A DNA stretch of 39,242 bases from NCBI RefSeq assembly GCF_014206975.1, contig NZ_JACHOU010000029.1, forward strand, positions 1 to 39,242, given 5' to 3'. Position numbers and translations under genes: made by a program. A model generated the notes under the pieces. The model did not search any database, was not told where the DNA came from, and saw only the letters and a list, made by a program, of their open reading frames with translations. The DNA is from Aminobacter aganoensis. GTDB lineage: Bacteria > Pseudomonadota > Alphaproteobacteria > Rhizobiales > Rhizobiaceae. Of the stretch, positions 8,819-17,530 are shown in pieces (position 1 is the first letter of the stretch; every line of letters begins with the position of its first letter).

Positions 8819-10453
8819 ATGGGCAAGACAAGTTTCTTGGAGAGTGGAGCCTTGGGCGCTATTTTCCGGTCATCAGCAAATCTTCTTTCTGGCACCATCA
8901 TTGCTTTAGCTGCGGCAGCCTCAGTGCCGGCTTTCGCGCAGGACGCTTCGACTACGCTGATTGTTGCGGGTCCCCGGACCCCGGAATCGCTTGATCAGGA
9001 ATATCCTCCGACCGAGGCCGGCCACGAAGCCCGCCGCAATATCTACGAACGCCTTCTCGCCTATGCATCGAAAACCGGGGACGATGGCATAGTCTATGAA
9101 GATTTCAGCAAAATCGTCGGTGCTCTCGCAGAAAGCTGGGACGTGTCGGACGACAAGACGTCGATTACCTTCCACCTGCGCAAAGACGCCGTCAGCACCG
9201 CCGGCAATCCACTCACAGCCGACGACGTGATGTGGTCGTTCGAACGCGGTTGGCAGCTGAAGGCGAACTTCCGTTGGTACATGACGCAGGTTCTCAAGAT
9301 CGAATCTTTCGAACAGGCCTTCGCTAAGGTCGACGAGCATACGGTCAAGGTCACAATCCCCAATTCGTCGCCGCTAATTGACCGTCTCTGGGTCAACAAT
9401 GACCTGGGCATTCTCGATGCGACCGAGATGAAGAAGCATATTACCAACGAGGATCCGTGGGCTTCGACCTGGCTTGCGACCCATTCTGCTTCCTTTGGCC
9501 CGTACGGTGTGACCAAGTACACGCCGGGCCAGGAAGTCGTATATGAGGCCAACGCCAAGTACTATCGCGGCGAGCCCCGCCTCAAGAAGGTAATTTTCCG
9601 GGAGATGCCTACGTCGGCGAACCGCGTTGCGGCCTTGCAGGCGGGGTCTGTCGATGTCGCAGAATATCTGCTGCCTCGTGAGCTCTCGCTGGTCGAAAAA
9701 ATGCCGAGCGTAAAGGTTTGGAAGGTCTTCGGGAACTACATCCATCGCGTGGAAATGAACAACGAAATGGAGCCCTTCTCGAATGTGAAGGTGCGTCAGG
9801 CGCTAAACTATCTGGTTCCTCGTGAGGGCATTCTGAAGGCGGTCTATTTCGATACTGCGCGCATGACAAAAAGCCCCATCTCCGAAATCTACCCCGGTTT
9901 CACCGACGAATATTTCCAGTATTCAACGGACCCAGTGAAAGCCAAGGCGCTGCTCACTGAGGCCGGCTATCCGGACGGCTTCAAAACCGAGCTCGGCTAT
10001 CGCACCGGCGATCAGATCGAGGAAGAAATCGCGGTCATTCTGAAGAGTGCCCTGGCTAAGGCTGGCATCGAAGTCACCCTGTCGAAATTGCCGGCCTCGA
10101 CCTTGGTGGAGCGCTATAGCAACGGCAAGATCCCCATGTACTTCTTTCGCGATATGGCGATCGTTCCCGATGCCGCCTATGTCGCCAATCTGTGGCTCAA
10201 CAGTGCCTCGCTCATTAACTATCCCCGCTTCAAGACCGAGGAAGTCGACAAGCTGATCGACTCCAGTCTCACCAGCATCGACGAGCCGAAGCGCCTCGAG
10301 GATATGCGTCGAGTGCAGCAAATTACAGTTGAATCTGCGCCTTGGATATTCCTGATGAATCCTGGCTACCAGCTCGCGACACGGAGCAACGTGAAGGGCT
10401 ACTCTTGGTACACACCTAACGCGAACAGCTGGTTTGATTTCTACAAGGACTAG
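8819..10453 (+). CDS. Peptide-type ABC transporter substrate-binding protein
   Basis: A 544-residue periplasmic binding protein of family 5 (SBP_bac_5; dipeptide, oligopeptide and nickel importers). The start at 8819 is preferred over the in-frame ATG at 8744: GGGAGG stands 6-8 bases upstream, and the product then begins with a normal signal peptide ending SVPAFAQDA. Family hallmarks are EAGHEARRNIYERLL, the SWDVSDDKTSITFHLRKDA region, TADDVMWSFER, and the late NVKVRQALNYLVPREGILKA and YPDGFKTEL. It heads an operon with two permeases and a fused ATPase, so it captures the substrate for that importer. The downstream hydantoinase suggests a cyclic amide or amino-acid derivative rather than a plain peptide, but this is inference. 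Confidence 0.94.
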   Translation: MGKTSFLESGALGAIFRSSANLLSGTIIALAAAASVPAFAQDASTTLIVAGPRTPESLDQEYPPTEAGHEARRNIYERLLAYASKTGDDGIVYEDFSKIVGALAESWDVSDDKTSITFHLRKDAVSTAGNPLTADDVMWSFERGWQLKANFRWYMTQVLKIESFEQAFAKVDEHTVKVTIPNSSPLIDRLWVNNDLGILDATEMKKHITNEDPWASTWLATHSASFGPYGVTKYTPGQEVVYEANAKYYRGEPRLKKVIFREMPTSANRVAALQAGSVDVAEYLLPRELSLVEKMPSVKVWKVFGNYIHRVEMNNEMEPFSNVKVRQALNYLVPREGILKAVYFDTARMTKSPISEIYPGFTDEYFQYSTDPVKAKALLTEAGYPDGFKTELGYRTGDQIEEEIAVILKSALAKAGIEVTLSKLPASTLVERYSNGKIPMYFFRDMAIVPDAAYVANLWLNSASLINYPRFKTEEVDKLIDSSLTSIDEPKRLEDMRRVQQITVESAPWIFLMNPGYQLATRSNVKGYSWYTPNANSWFDFYKD

Positions 10454-10503
10454 CGTCGCCGCGCGGAGGTTCGCCTCCGCGCACACGACCAATCGCAGCG
10501 AGC

Positions 10504-11553
10504 GTGAGAAAAATGACTCTCATCCAGTACTGGCGCGTGCTTCCGCGCCCCCTCAGAATCATCGCGGGTCGTCTAGTTATGATCGTGCCACAGATGTTTG
10601 GCGTGATGCTCGTCACCTTCTTGCTTGTCCGGCTGCTTCCAGGAGATCCTGCGCTCTTGATGCTCGGCAACATGGCGACCGAAGAACAGATCATCTCGTT
10701 GCGTGAAAAGCTGGGCCTCAACCTCAGTCTCTACGATCAGTTCATACAATATGCAGGCAACGTCCTGCATGGTGATCTCGGCGTCTCGCCCTTCACTTCG
10801 AACCCGGTAGCCGTGGATCTTCTGGAGCGGGCGCCAGCCACGTTGGAACTCATTACCTACGCCATGCTTCTCACGATCCTGATCGGCGTGACGCTCGCGG
10901 TGATTTCGGTGGTCCGCCCTCGAGGCCCCATTGACTACGGCAGTCGCGTTTACGGACTTGCGGCAGGTGCCATACCCGACTTCTGGGTCGGCTTATTGCT
11001 AATCTACTTCTTCTTTTATGTACTCGGCTGGGCGCCCGCTCCTTTCGGGCGGGTCGACGCCATGGTCACACCACCGCCCACGGTGACCGGCTTTTACACG
11101 ATCGACAGTTTGCTGGCGGGAGATTTTGCCGCGTTCTTCTCGGCATTGGGTCGATTGCTGCTTCCGGTACTGACGCTCGCCATCGTCAATGCGGGAGCGC
11201 TCATGAAAATGACGAAGACCGTTTTCGCGGACGCCTATCGCAGCGAATTCATCCGACATCAACGCGCCTGTGGCCTCTCGGAGCGCACCATAGTCCGTAG
11301 CGCCTTGCGCAACAGCTTGCCCCCGATCATCACCCTTGTCGGCTTCTTGTTCGGCTTCTTGCTCGGCGCCGCTGTTCTCGTAGAGACGATCTTCTCCTGG
11401 GGTGGCCTCGGCCAATACGCCGTGCAGGCGGTGATCAACAGCGATTACCCCGCACTGCAGGGGTTTGTTCTTGTGGCCGCTGCCTTCATCCTCGTCGTCT
11501 ATCTGATCGTGGATATTCTCTACGAACTCGCTGATCCAAGGATCAAAGTGTGA
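10504..11553 (+). CDS. ABC transporter permease, DppB type
   Basis: A 349-residue inner-membrane permease. It has six predicted membrane helices; the first is near residues 25-45 (MFGVMLVTFLLVRLLPGDPA, the DppB signature with the GDP motif). A typical large loop follows (LREKLGLNLSLYDQFIQYAG). The EAA coupling motif lies late in the protein (AYRSEFIRHQRACGLSERTI), then NSLPPIITLVG and VETIFSWGGLGQYAV. The start is GTG at 10504, or ATG at 10513. The stop overlaps the next permease by one base. It pairs with that protein to form the translocation channel. Confidence 0.94.
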   Translation: MRKMTLIQYWRVLPRPLRIIAGRLVMIVPQMFGVMLVTFLLVRLLPGDPALLMLGNMATEEQIISLREKLGLNLSLYDQFIQYAGNVLHGDLGVSPFTSNPVAVDLLERAPATLELITYAMLLTILIGVTLAVISVVRPRGPIDYGSRVYGLAAGAIPDFWVGLLLIYFFFYVLGWAPAPFGRVDAMVTPPPTVTGFYTIDSLLAGDFAAFFSALGRLLLPVLTLAIVNAGALMKMTKTVFADAYRSEFIRHQRACGLSERTIVRSALRNSLPPIITLVGFLFGFLLGAAVLVETIFSWGGLGQYAVQAVINSDYPALQGFVLVAAAFILVVYLIVDILYELADPRIKV

Positions 11554-12395
11554 TGAAAAAAAACGGTATTGTGTTGCGGTTCCTGCAAAGGCCGAGCGCC
11601 GTGATCGGACTGACGATCCTTGCTCTCCAGGTTATCGCCGTGATCTTCGCCCCTTGGATTGTCCCCTATTCGCCGATCGAGGCAAACCCGCTCGTCTCGC
11701 TTGAGGCGCCTTCGGTTGCACATTGGCTTGGCACGGACGTGTCGGGCATGGATATTTTTTCGCGCATTGTCTACGCGACGCGGATAAACCTGTTGATCTC
11801 GATTACGGCGGTCATCGTCGCGTTCGTTATCGGCGTACCGCTCGGATTGCTGATTGGTTACTACCGTGGCCTGCTCAGCGCCACGGTGATGCGCCTGTTC
11901 GATTTCATCCAGTCCTTCCCGGTCTTCGTGCTGGGAATGGCCCTCGTTTCGGTCATGGGCCAGGAAATCTGGAACGTGGCCATCGTCCTGGCGGTCCTGT
12001 TCATACCAATGTTCGCCCGGCTTATCCGGGCTGAGGTGCTTTCGCTGCGCGAACGCCCCTTCATCAGTGCCGCCCGATGCAGCGGCGCGACCGATTTATC
12101 GATCATGTTCCGCCATATACTGCCCAACGCCATGACGCCGGCGATCGTCCAGATCTCTATTTCCATAGGCATGGCCATTCTGCTGACAGCGGGGCTTTCC
12201 TTCGTCGGCGCTGGCGTGCGCATGCCGACTCCCGAATGGGGACTGATGGTGAGCATCGGCGCGCAGCAGATGATCCTTGGCGTGTGGTGGGTTGCCCTGT
12301 TTCCCGGACTTGCAATCGTCCTTGCCGTGCTGTGTTTCGCCCTACTTGGTGATGCCGCCCGCGAGGTCGCCGACCCAACAGCACGGAGGCGCTGA
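11553..12395 (+). CDS. ABC transporter permease, DppC type
   Basis: A 280-residue permease, the second half of the channel. It shows the N-terminal DppC features (LAPWIVPYSP-like FAPWIVPYSPIEANP, HWLGTDVSGMDIFSRIVYAT). An EAA-type coupling loop follows (RAEVLSLRERPFISAARCSG, then LPNAMTPAIVQ), then LSFVGAGVRMPTPEWGLM near the end. The ATG at 11553 overlaps the upstream stop in a TGATG arrangement; a GTG three bases earlier is possible. Co-translation gives equal amounts of the two permeases. Confidence 0.94.
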   Translation: MKKNGIVLRFLQRPSAVIGLTILALQVIAVIFAPWIVPYSPIEANPLVSLEAPSVAHWLGTDVSGMDIFSRIVYATRINLLISITAVIVAFVIGVPLGLLIGYYRGLLSATVMRLFDFIQSFPVFVLGMALVSVMGQEIWNVAIVLAVLFIPMFARLIRAEVLSLRERPFISAARCSGATDLSIMFRHILPNAMTPAIVQISISIGMAILLTAGLSFVGAGVRMPTPEWGLMVSIGAQQMILGVWWVALFPGLAIVLAVLCFALLGDAAREVADPTARRR

Positions 12396-12396
12396 T

Positions 12397-14076
12397 ATGT
12401 CCAAAACCATGTCTGCCAATCAAGAAACCCCGTTGCTCGTCGTCCAGAATCTCAGTGTCCAGTTCGACGGAGCGGACAGGCCTGCACTAGATAACGTGTC
12501 ATTCGGTCTCCGCCGTAATGAGGTTCTCGGTATCGTGGGCGAAACCGGGTCGGGCAAGTCCGTCCTGGCGCGTGCACTAATGAACCTTTTGTCCGAGAAC
12601 GGCCGCATCACCGCTGGAGACGTTTTGCTAGACAACCAGTCGATCCTCGGCATGGATGACGCTGAATTGCGCCGTCTTCGCGGCGGCCGGCTTGCACTCA
12701 TCGGCACCAACGCCAAAGCGCTGCTCGATCCGGTTGAGACCGTCGGGTCGCAGATTGTGCGCGTTCTGCGCGCCCACCGCGGTGGCTCGAAGCGGACGGC
12801 GTGGCGCGAAGCCGTCGATATGCTCGGCAAAGTGGGCATCGTCAATCCGGAGCGTCGTGCCCGCGCCTACCCGCACGAACTTTCCGGGGGCATGGCGCAG
12901 CGCGTCGTCATCGCTATGGCAATGATCACGTCTCCCCAGGTCGTACTCGCCGACGACGCAACACTCGGGCTTGATGCTACCATCCAAGTTCAGGTCCTCG
13001 ACCTGCTCGTCAACCGCTGCCGCGAGCTAGGGCTTGGCGCAATCGTCATCACGCACGATCTCGGCATAGTCGCCCATTTCTGCGACAAGGTGGCTATCAT
13101 GCGCGAGGGCCGTATCGTCGAGATCGGACCCGTGGGCAAGTTTCTCTCAGGCCCGACGCAAGTCTATAGCAGCGAACTCCTCGACGCAGCCAAAGTACGC
13201 CCAACGCCCATCGTCAGCAAAACCCCGGAGCAAACGACTGGCGTTAAGAGCGCCACTTTGCTTGATGTGGCTAATTTGGTGAAGCACTTCCCCATCCCCG
13301 GAACCAACGAGGTTGTGCGGGCGGTTGACGACGTATCGTTCTCTCTGGCGCGCGGCGAGACTCTTGCCCTCGTGGGTGAGTCAGGGTCGGGGAAGACTAC
13401 TATCGGCCAGTGTCTTGTACGTCTGCTGACTACGACATCAGGCCGTGTCACCTTCGACGGCGACGATCTGATCGGCATGAGCGAGCGTGAGTTTCGGCAG
13501 CATCGCCGGCGCATCCAGATGGTCTTTCAAGAGCCTTATGTCGCGCTCAATCCGCGCTGGCCTGTCGCAAGCCTTATCGGCGAACCGCTGGCGCTGCTGT
13601 CTGCAACGGAGTCGGTCGACAAGGCCAAACGGGTTCGAGAATTACTCGATGCGGTTCAACTGCCTGCGCGGTTGGTGGATGCCTATCCGCACGAACTGAC
13701 TGCTGGCGAGCAAAAACGCGTTGGTATTGCCCGTGCCTTGGCGACGCGCCCTGATTTCGTGGTCTTCGACGAGCCGACCACGGCGCTCGACATCCGGGTA
13801 CGGGCTCAAATCATCGACCTTGTACGTGAGCTTCAGACGGAGATGGGGCTCTCTGCGCTCTTTATCACACACGACCTGAATTCGGTGCGCTCGCTGGCCC
13901 ATTTCGTTTCGGTAATGCGTCATGGCAAAATTCTGGAATATGGCCCAACAGAGACGATCTTTGCGTCTCCGCAAGAGGAATACACCAAGACGCTGCTGAA
14001 AGCCGAACTGCCGATCGAACAGAGCCAGGCACAGCGCGAGCGGGGCGAGAAGAGGCTGACAGGAGCAATGCGGTGA
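12397..14076 (+). CDS. Fused double ABC ATPase of the peptide-type importer
   Basis: A 559-residue cytoplasmic ATPase with two ABC domains in one chain (DppD-DppF type). The start at 12397 has GGAGG at 12385-12389. Domain 1: Walker A G48-S55 (GETGSGKS), signature LSGGM at 162-166, His in VITHD. Its Q-loop position reads IGTNA (Thr104 where Gln is usual), and its Walker B ends ADDAT (Asp187 and Ala188 where Glu-Pro is usual). Domain 2: Walker A G327-T334 (GESGSGKT), Q-loop VFQEP, Walker B FDEPT (Glu459) and H-loop ITHD are intact, but its signature is LTAGE (434-438). The defects all fall in the same composite nucleotide site, so one site is probably non-hydrolytic. It energises the two preceding permeases. 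Confidence 0.94.
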   Translation: MSKTMSANQETPLLVVQNLSVQFDGADRPALDNVSFGLRRNEVLGIVGETGSGKSVLARALMNLLSENGRITAGDVLLDNQSILGMDDAELRRLRGGRLALIGTNAKALLDPVETVGSQIVRVLRAHRGGSKRTAWREAVDMLGKVGIVNPERRARAYPHELSGGMAQRVVIAMAMITSPQVVLADDATLGLDATIQVQVLDLLVNRCRELGLGAIVITHDLGIVAHFCDKVAIMREGRIVEIGPVGKFLSGPTQVYSSELLDAAKVRPTPIVSKTPEQTTGVKSATLLDVANLVKHFPIPGTNEVVRAVDDVSFSLARGETLALVGESGSGKTTIGQCLVRLLTTTSGRVTFDGDDLIGMSEREFRQHRRRIQMVFQEPYVALNPRWPVASLIGEPLALLSATESVDKAKRVRELLDAVQLPARLVDAYPHELTAGEQKRVGIARALATRPDFVVFDEPTTALDIRVRAQIIDLVRELQTEMGLSALFITHDLNSVRSLAHFVSVMRHGKILEYGPTETIFASPQEEYTKTLLKAELPIEQSQAQRERGEKRLTGAMR

Positions 14077-15035
14077 GAGGTGCAGAGAAGACAGTCCTTG
14101 TTACCGGCGGAGCAGGGTTGCTTGGCAACGCCGTGCGCACTCTTCTGGAAGAAAGGGGCACAGAGGTGATTGCCGTCGACAGGATCGACGTCACCGGCGA
14201 CGGCAGGCCGCTTACGGTCTGCGACATCACCGATATACACCGCCTTCACGCTGTCGTGGTGGGCCGCGATATTGGCGGCATCGTGCATTGCGGTGGTTTT
14301 TCTGGGCCGATGGTCGAACGTGCAAATCCAAATGGCATGGTACAGGTCAACGTCGTTGGTACGGCGAACGTTCTTGAGCTGGCGCGTATCCATTCCGTCC
14401 AGCGTTTTGTCTTTTGCTCTTCGACCAGCGCATTCGGCAACACGGAATCCGAAAACGGGCAAACGCCAGAGCCCGTGCCTGAAGACGTGGCGCTGTGGCC
14501 CTCGAGCGTGTACGGGGCAAGCAAGGTCGCAGGCGAGCAATTGGTCTCGACCTACGCACAGCAATACGGGCTAGACGGAGTGAGCCTACGGATCTCCTGG
14601 GTTTACGGACCACGCCGGACGACCGATTGTGCCATCCGAACGATGATCGAAGATGCCCTTGCCAGCCGGCCCACGCATCTGCCCTTCGGTCGGAACTTTC
14701 CGCGACAATATATTCACGTCGATGATGCCGCGCGGGCATTGGTCTCGGCACTCGACAAACCCAGCCTGCCGCGCCGTACCTATACGGTTACCGGGGGCAC
14801 CTTTCTCACGCTCGGCGAGATCGGCGATATGGTCGCCCGGGTTCTGCCGAACGCGGAGATCAACCTCGGCCCGGGCTCGGACCCGGTCGACGATGTTCAG
14901 GGGCGGTTCGATATTTCTGCCGTCGAGCGAGATCTTGGCTTTGCGCCGGCCATCGGCCTTGAAGATGGCATCCGCAGCTATGCGGCGTGGCTTTCGGCGC
15001 ACGCAAGTGGACATCTTGAAAGGACAAGTAATTGA
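14073..15035 (+). CDS. NAD-dependent epimerase/dehydratase (extended SDR)
   Basis: A 320-residue extended short-chain dehydrogenase of the epimerase family. The N-terminal Rossmann motif is VTGGAGLLGNAV, with an acidic residue for NAD at the end of strand two (VIAVDR). The active-site pair is YGASK (Tyr-x3-Lys), with upstream FCSSTSAFG and later LRISWVYGPRRTTD. Relatives act on nucleotide sugars, sugar acids or small keto/hydroxy compounds. The GTG start overlaps the ATPase stop (GTGA), so it belongs to the importer operon and probably processes the imported compound or its breakdown product. Exact substrate unknown. Confidence 0.88.
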   Translation: MRGAEKTVLVTGGAGLLGNAVRTLLEERGTEVIAVDRIDVTGDGRPLTVCDITDIHRLHAVVVGRDIGGIVHCGGFSGPMVERANPNGMVQVNVVGTANVLELARIHSVQRFVFCSSTSAFGNTESENGQTPEPVPEDVALWPSSVYGASKVAGEQLVSTYAQQYGLDGVSLRISWVYGPRRTTDCAIRTMIEDALASRPTHLPFGRNFPRQYIHVDDAARALVSALDKPSLPRRTYTVTGGTFLTLGEIGDMVARVLPNAEINLGPGSDPVDDVQGRFDISAVERDLGFAPAIGLEDGIRSYAAWLSAHASGHLERTSN

Positions 15036-15790
15036 AGGACCCGTTCAGGCTTGATGGAAAGACCGCAGTGGTCACCGGTGGCAGTCGTGGGATTGGCGGC
15101 GCTATTGTGGAGCTCTTTGCTGCACGCGGCGCCAAGGTCGTTTTCTGTCACTATGGTGACGTCAAGGGCTCTGCGGCACTCTTGGAAAAGACCCATTTGT
15201 TGGGGTTGCCTGTCGATGGAATCGAATGTGACGTTGCCGACGAAAATTCGGTGAAGCGTTTAACGAACTTTGCTTCGGAACGACTTGGTCACGTCGACAT
15301 TGTCGTCAATAGCGCTGGCATCGGCGGCGACTGTATGTTCGTGGATCTCGATGTTGCCTCCTTCGACCGAATGCTCGCCGTACATCTGCGGGGAACCTTC
15401 CTCGTCACGCATTCCTTTTTCGGCGGCATGCTCGAACGACGCTGGGGACGTGTTATCAATGTCGCCTCTCAACTGGCTTACAAGGGCGCTCCTGGTCTTG
15501 CACACTATTGCGCGGCCAAGGCTGGGGTTGTGGGCTTCACGCGGGCACTGTCTTACGAAGGCGCGCCGCATGGAGTGCTGGTGAATGCCATTGCTCCAGG
15601 ACCGATCGAGACCGAACTTCTCATGAGTCTGAGCGACGAATGGCGCGCGATGAAGATGGCCCAATTGCCGATCCGGCGGTTCGGTCTCGTCGACGAAATC
15701 GCCCCGACGGCGCTCCTATTGGCGTCTGACGCGGGGTCCAACTACGTCGGCCAGACGCTGTCCCCCAATGGCGGGGACGTAATGATCTGA
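15032..15790 (+). CDS. Short-chain dehydrogenase/reductase
   Basis: A 252-residue classical SDR oxidoreductase. The cofactor motif VTGGSRGIGGAI lies near residues 15-26. NSAGIGG follows at the usual NNAG position, then a catalytic Ser in INVASQLAY and the Tyr-x3-Lys pair in HYCAAKAG. The C-terminus LLASDAGSNYVGQTLSPNGG is typical of FabG-like enzymes. The start is TTG at 15032, overlapping the previous stop (TTGA) with AAAGGA upstream; the first residues MKDPFRLDGKTA match the usual SDR beginning. It probably oxidises or reduces a hydroxy/keto intermediate in the pathway encoded by the operon. Confidence 0.92.
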   Translation: MKDPFRLDGKTAVVTGGSRGIGGAIVELFAARGAKVVFCHYGDVKGSAALLEKTHLLGLPVDGIECDVADENSVKRLTNFASERLGHVDIVVNSAGIGGDCMFVDLDVASFDRMLAVHLRGTFLVTHSFFGGMLERRWGRVINVASQLAYKGAPGLAHYCAAKAGVVGFTRALSYEGAPHGVLVNAIAPGPIETELLMSLSDEWRAMKMAQLPIRRFGLVDEIAPTALLLASDAGSNYVGQTLSPNGGDVMI

Positions 15791-15841
15791 CGCCGCCGTA
15801 TCCGGCGAGGCGGAAGTTACCACATTTCAGAAAGAGCAATT

Positions 15842-17263
15842 ATGCACGAATTTGACCTGGTCGTCAGGGGTGGAACGGTTGTAACCGCGGCTGACACCGT
15901 ACGGGCGGAAGTCGGCATCAGCGCTGGTCGCATAGTGTCCGTTGGACAAAAGCTGGGAAGCGCAGCCAAAGAGATCGATGCATCCGGCCTGCTCGTCATG
16001 CCTGGCGGCATAGACAGCCATGTACACCTTGCCCAACCTTCCTCTGGAGGCACGAAGATGGCCGACGGTTTCGAAAGTGGAACCCGTTCCGCCATTGCCG
16101 GCGGCAATACCACGGTATTGCCATTCGCCTTGCAGCCACGCGGCGCCAGCCTGCGGGCGAGCGTGATGGAATATCATCGGGAGGCCGACGGCAATGCGCT
16201 CGCCGACTACGGTTTTCATCTGATTGTCAGTGATCCCACCCCCAGCGTTCTCGGGCAAGAGCTGCCCTCGCTGGTCGATGACGGCTATAGCTCCTTTAAG
16301 GTTTTCATGACCTATGACGATCTCGTGCTCACTGATCGCCAACTGCTGGAGGTCTTTGAAAGCGCTCGCACTTGCGGTGCCTTGGTCATGGTTCACTGCG
16401 AAGGATACGACGCAATACGCTTCATGACTGAGCGACTAGAGCAGGCCGGCAAAACGGCACCCTACTATCACGGGGTCTCTCGGCCGCAATCGGTGGAGCG
16501 CGAAGCGACGCATCGCGCAATTAGCCATGCCGAACTAACTGACGTGCCAATCATGGTGGTTCACGTCTCCGGTCGCGAAGCGATGGAGCAGGTCCGCTGG
16601 GCGCAGCACAAAGGCCTTAGAATTCTCGCGGAGACGTGCCCGCAGTATGTCGCGCTGACGGCGAACGACCTCAAGGGTCTCAATATGGATGACAGCGGGG
16701 GCAAGTATGTGTGCTCCCCACCACCGCGCGACGAGGATAGCTGGAAGGCGATCTGGGAAGGCATCCGGACGGGGGTGTTCCAGACTTTCTCGTCCGACCA
16801 CTGTCCCTACTATTTCGATGGAAGCCAAGGGAAGAAAAATGACAAGGCGCGGACGTCATTCCGATGGGTTCCCAACGGCATCCCGGGCGTGGAGGTTCGT
16901 ATGCCGATCCTTTACTCCAAGGGCGTCGTGGAAGGCCGCATTACCGTAAATGAGTTCGTCGCACTGACCTCGACCAATCACGCTAGAATCTACGGCCTCT
17001 ACCCGCAGAAGGGCTCAATCGCTCCAGGCTTCGATGCTGACATCGTCCTGTGGGATCCCAATCGTAAGGAAACTATTCGCCAAGAGATTATGCATCACGG
17101 CTCCGACTATACGCCTTACGAAGGAATGACGGTAACCGGTTGGCCAGTCATGACCCTCCTGCGAGGCAAGGTGATGATGCAGGACGGCAAGATCATCGGC
17201 GAACCAGGCGACGGCTCCTTCCTGAAGCGGCGCAGGTCGCCATATGCAACCATTGGGACATAG
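15842..17263 (+). CDS. Hydantoinase/dihydropyrimidinase-type amidohydrolase
   Basis: A 473-residue metal-dependent amidohydrolase that opens cyclic amides such as hydantoins or dihydropyrimidines. Ligands for a two-metal centre are visible: His60 and His62 (DSHVHL), Lys153 expected to be carbamylated (SSFKVFMTY), His185 (MVHCEG), His241 (VVHVSG) and Asp319 (SSDHCPY). Length and the C-terminal GSIAPGFDADIVLWDP fit the D-hydantoinase/DHPase group and exclude allantoinase only weakly. It is the last gene of the importer operon, 51 bases after the SDR. No carbamoylase gene follows, so the ring-opened product must be handled by enzymes elsewhere or by the two dehydrogenases here. No clear terminator was found downstream. 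Confidence 0.93.
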   Translation: MHEFDLVVRGGTVVTAADTVRAEVGISAGRIVSVGQKLGSAAKEIDASGLLVMPGGIDSHVHLAQPSSGGTKMADGFESGTRSAIAGGNTTVLPFALQPRGASLRASVMEYHREADGNALADYGFHLIVSDPTPSVLGQELPSLVDDGYSSFKVFMTYDDLVLTDRQLLEVFESARTCGALVMVHCEGYDAIRFMTERLEQAGKTAPYYHGVSRPQSVEREATHRAISHAELTDVPIMVVHVSGREAMEQVRWAQHKGLRILAETCPQYVALTANDLKGLNMDDSGGKYVCSPPPRDEDSWKAIWEGIRTGVFQTFSSDHCPYYFDGSQGKKNDKARTSFRWVPNGIPGVEVRMPILYSKGVVEGRITVNEFVALTSTNHARIYGLYPQKGSIAPGFDADIVLWDPNRKETIRQEIMHHGSDYTPYEGMTVTGWPVMTLLRGKVMMQDGKIIGEPGDGSFLKRRRSPYATIGT

Positions 17264-17530
17264 CGCATGCGTTCAGGTTGGCATCCCTCACGGCGGCCAA
17301 ATCAAAGCTGACGCCCGGATTGATCTCGGCGAAGCACCTTAGAGCCAGGCCGAATGGACGGGTCAAGCTTCATCGCCGTTTGCACGCCAAACTGTTCCGC
17401 GAAAGCATAAAGGTCGAGCGGTTCGTCGTGGCCTACGCCAATACTCGATTTGATGACAAATTTAAGAGGGAAATTAGTGAATTCTTATTGAGCGACAACT
17501 TAAGCGATCTGATAAATTTGTCCCAAAGAA

